Assembly (NCBI GenBank): GCA_964559135.1
Contig: CAZLGG010000098.1
Coordinates: 1-15,218, forward strand
Origin: DRQF01 sp964559135
GTDB taxonomy: Bacteria; Planctomycetota; GCA-002687715; DRQF01
Reading direction: 5' to 3'
DNA length: 15,218 bases
This document shows, one piece after another, positions 13,311-15,218 of the stretch; the first letter of the stretch is position 1; each line of letters begins with the position of its first letter. The translations under genes were made by a program, and so were the position numbers. The notes under the pieces are model-generated. The model searched no databases. It was given only the letters and a program-made list of their open reading frames with translations, and was not told the DNA's origin.

Positions 13311-14941
13311 CGTCGGCGCCTCGGGGCTTCACCCTTGTTCTGCGACGACTTCGCATAGGCCTTCCACTGAGAATCCAACCAGCCGAGTGCGTCCCCTTCC
13401 TTCAGTCCGAAGATCTCCTTCGTCCGCCCTCGGAGGCGCTCGACGAAGCCGTCCTTCTTCCCCGCTTCGAAGCAAGCCGCCCGCAACCAGAGGACCCCCT
13501 TCTTGCCCAACTTCCGTGCAATGAAGTCGAAAAAACTCCACCCCTTCGCGAGGTCCGGATCCTCCATGTCGGCGAGGTCCATGGACACCAACCTGTGGAG
13601 GGGGGGGCCCTTCGAGAGCGCCAACTCGTTGAACGCCGCGCGGCGGCCTTCGGCCACCGTCTTCTTGCCCTCCGGCCCCGCCGCACGGTCGTAGGTCTTC
13701 ACCTTGAACGCGATGCAGGTGACGGTGTTGCGTCCGAGGTACTCGAAGGATGTGTAGTACGCAACGCCTTCCCGCATCCAAGCCTCACGACTGCCCGGCG
13801 CACCCCTGCAGAACTGGATCTGCATGAGGTCGTGTCCCAACCCGTGGGACACCTGCCCCTCGAAGTCGTTCTGCTCCCTCAGCCGCCAATAGTGGAGGTA
13901 GGGGAAACCGTGCAGCCCCCTCGCCATGGTCCCGCGGGCTTGGAGACGCCGCTTCTTTCTCTCCCCGGTGCCCCACGACCCTCCGAGATAATCCGTGTAG
14001 TACCTCTCGTAAGCCTTGTCCGTATCCGGCACCCACAAGAACACCGCGAATACGCCGTCCGGAGTCTCATCCTGGATACCGTCGTCGTCGTCGCTCTGAG
14101 ATACATAGGGGTCGCAGAACTCGCGGCGGAAACCCTCGATGATGTTCTCGGCGAGTTTCAACAGGCTCTTGGCCGTCCCGGGCTCCATGGCTCCCGCGGG
14201 AAAAAGTAGCCGGACATGCTGACTCTCGAAAGCCTTGTAGTCGGTTCCCGAGATCTCCAGGGCGGCCTCCGTCAAGTCCTCGGGCGCGGGAATCGGGTGG
14301 ATGGACTCGAGCGCCGACTGGGCCCGCTCGCGGTATCCATCGTCCTTCAGACGCTTCGTCTCCTTGGCGATGTCCGCGGCGACCTTCTTGGCCGGTTTCT
14401 CGAAACTCAACGCCTCGAGCCAGATCCGAAACCGTTCCATGCGGTCCAGCAGATGGCGCTGCAGGCGGAACCACTCCTGGGTGGCCTTCTTCGTCTTCTT
14501 GGTCTTTTTCCGAATGGCGGCGATTTCCTCCGAGCGTAGCCGGTACTCACCGGCGATGCCCGGCAGAGTCTGGTCCTCCATGAGGAAGCTCGCCGTCCTG
14601 GAACCGGCCAAGTCGGAACGCGGAATGACGACGAAGGAGCGCTTGCCCGTCGGCTGGAGTTCCCCCTTCTTGCCCGTCTTGTAGGGCAGCCTGTCCGGGT
14701 GGCGCGAATCCAGAACCCAAAGTTCGATGCTGGACTTTCCCACGATGTTGATGGAGCCGGGCTTGATCACGAGGCCCGCCTTGGGCTCGCCGACGACGAA
14801 GTATTCGCCGCCGATCCGACTGAGATAGGTCTTGTACCGCCGCTCGATCTTGCTGTCGCGGAGGCGCACTTTCAGGATCTGCGCCGGGACGAGGCCCGAG
14901 AACGCCAAAAGGAACGAGAGAAACAAAAGCCGGTTGCGCAT
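13307..14941 (-). CDS. secreted gluzincin-type metallopeptidase homologue, probable pseudoenzyme
   Basis: A 544-aa protein with a Sec signal peptide (MRNRLLFLSFLLAFSGLVPA, cleaved about residue 20). Residues 130-230 are charged and helical, with KKTKKTKKATQ near 150. The C-terminal half resembles gluzincin peptidases: VSHGLGHDL carries His366 and His370 of the zinc site, and WMREGVAYY supplies Glu391 at the spacing expected for the third ligand. The catalytic Glu of HEXXH is replaced by Gly367 (codon GGG, one transition from GAG), so peptide hydrolysis is unlikely although zinc may still bind. The later segment GWSFFDFIARKLGKKG is typical of the family's end domain. The start ATG has AAGGA nine bases upstream. 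An eight-G run at 13600-13607 lies inside the gene. Its stop overlaps the next gene's ATG. A TAGAAT element at 14987-14982 is a weak promoter candidate. Confidence 0.72.
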   Translation of the reverse strand: MRNRLLFLSFLLAFSGLVPAQILKVRLRDSKIERRYKTYLSRIGGEYFVVGEPKAGLVIKPGSINIVGKSSIELWVLDSRHPDRLPYKTGKKGELQPTGKRSFVVIPRSDLAGSRTASFLMEDQTLPGIAGEYRLRSEEIAAIRKKTKKTKKATQEWFRLQRHLLDRMERFRIWLEALSFEKPAKKVAADIAKETKRLKDDGYRERAQSALESIHPIPAPEDLTEAALEISGTDYKAFESQHVRLLFPAGAMEPGTAKSLLKLAENIIEGFRREFCDPYVSQSDDDDGIQDETPDGVFAVFLWVPDTDKAYERYYTDYLGGSWGTGERKKRRLQARGTMARGLHGFPYLHYWRLREQNDFEGQVSHGLGHDLMQIQFCRGAPGSREAWMREGVAYYTSFEYLGRNTVTCIAFKVKTYDRAAGPEGKKTVAEGRRAAFNELALSKGPPLHRLVSMDLADMEDPDLAKGWSFFDFIARKLGKKGVLWLRAACFEAGKKDGFVERLRGRTKEIFGLKEGDALGWLDSQWKAYAKSSQNKGEAPRRRR

Positions 14942-15095
14942 GAAAGAGCATCCTTGATGGGCCGGAGCCGTCGGGTTCGTCATTCTATGCATTCGGTGTC
15001 CGAGACATAAGGCTACGGCGATTGGACCGCTCGGCGGAGCCGACGCGGCGGGACGTGGACTTGGCGAACCGCCGTCGAGCCCCCATGATTCCTCC

Positions 15096-15218
15096 ATGAT
15101 CAGCCCTGACGAGAGCCGAAGCCGCCGAAATCGCTGGATGACCGTGATCACCGTGGCCGCCCTGCTGGGCCTCTCGGTCGCGGAGATCCGCCGCATGAAT
15201 CGGCCTTACGAGCACGAC
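15096..15218 (+). CDS. N-terminus of an unidentified signal-anchored protein (partial)
   Basis: The first 41 codons of a gene running off the right edge. The sequence begins MISPDESRSRRNRWM, a basic cytoplasmic N-terminus, followed by a hydrophobic stretch (TVITVAALLGLSVAEI, about residues 16-31) and then basic residues. This looks like an N-terminal membrane anchor or uncleaved signal. There is too little to name a family. The start is uncertain: an ATG at 15085 is closed by a stop after four codons, so 15096 is the first workable one, and there is no Shine-Dalgarno sequence. It is divergent from the peptidase-like gene across a 154-base region in which I see no convincing operator. Confidence 0.5.
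   Translation, partial: MISPDESRSRRNRWMTVITVAALLGLSVAEIRRMNRPYEHD

Noticed and set aside
13600..13607. Run of eight G within the peptidase homologue, a possible phase-variation site
   Set aside because: It is a single modest homopolymer deep in the gene, explained by Gly-Pro-Pro codons, and no other contingency repeats occur nearby.
13298..14209. 303-codon plus-strand open frame
   Set aside because: Antisense to the peptidase homologue, which has a signal peptide, a ribosome site and family motifs; the plus frame has none.
1..15218. Search for a CRISPR array, toxin-antitoxin pair, restriction or other defence module, integrase or transposase
   Set aside because: No periodic repeats, no paired small cytoplasmic genes with typical motifs and no mobile-element proteins are present; the content looks like ordinary chromosomal backbone.

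Overview
This is a compact, high-GC bacterial chromosomal segment with almost no non-coding DNA: no gene-free stretch exceeds about 200 bases. It carries housekeeping genes (two serine tRNAs, tadA, mutY, lgt, an iron superoxide dismutase) mixed with family-level or unassigned proteins. There are no transposases, integrases, phage genes or CRISPR repeats. GTG starts, ATGA/GTGA stop-start overlaps and weak Shine-Dalgarno sequences are common. The mix of a large secreted polysaccharide-lyase-like protein, a membrane-embedded spermidine-synthase homologue, a Tat-exported Fe-SOD and tRNAs without encoded CCA would fit a Planctomycetota-like or other deep-branching high-GC Gram-negative organism. 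That is an impression from protein character, not a phylogenetic result.

Layout. Positions 1-663 (minus strand): tadA, then tRNA-Ser(CGA) and tRNA-Ser(GGA) in tandem, the last one cut by the window edge. Positions 737-4941 (plus strand): a 71-aa two-helix membrane protein overlapping an 817-aa secreted protein with exo-rhamnogalacturonan-lyase/YetA character, then a Tat-signal Fe-SOD, then a regulatory-looking AT-rich patch with a TTGACA promoter embedded in inverted repeats, then a pentapeptide-repeat protein. Positions 4898-9125 (minus strand, read right to left): a DinB-like protein, a stand-alone atypical receiver protein, a histidine kinase with two degenerate receiver-like domains, a small lipoprotein, and mutY. 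Positions 9308-12106 (plus strand): a 932-aa membrane protein with a spermidine-synthase-type domain, preceded by a perfect 11-bp inverted repeat. Positions 12039-14941 (minus strand, read right to left): a secreted gluzincin-type peptidase homologue lacking its catalytic glutamate, a small membrane protein, and lgt, in one tightly coupled unit. Positions 15096-end (plus strand): the start of an unidentified membrane-anchored protein.

How the genes may work together. The receiver protein and the kinase probably form one signalling unit. The peptidase-like protein, the 136-aa membrane protein and Lgt are probably co-transcribed, and all concern the cell envelope. MutY (8-oxoG:A mismatch repair) and the exported Fe-SOD both relate to oxidative damage but lie in opposite, separate units. 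I do not see a clear new multi-gene system such as a defence island. The most unusual items are the inverted-repeat promoter at 4214-4256, the perfect inverted repeat at 9228-9262, the HGLGH pseudo-active site, and the kinase/receiver pair whose receiver domains lack canonical residues.
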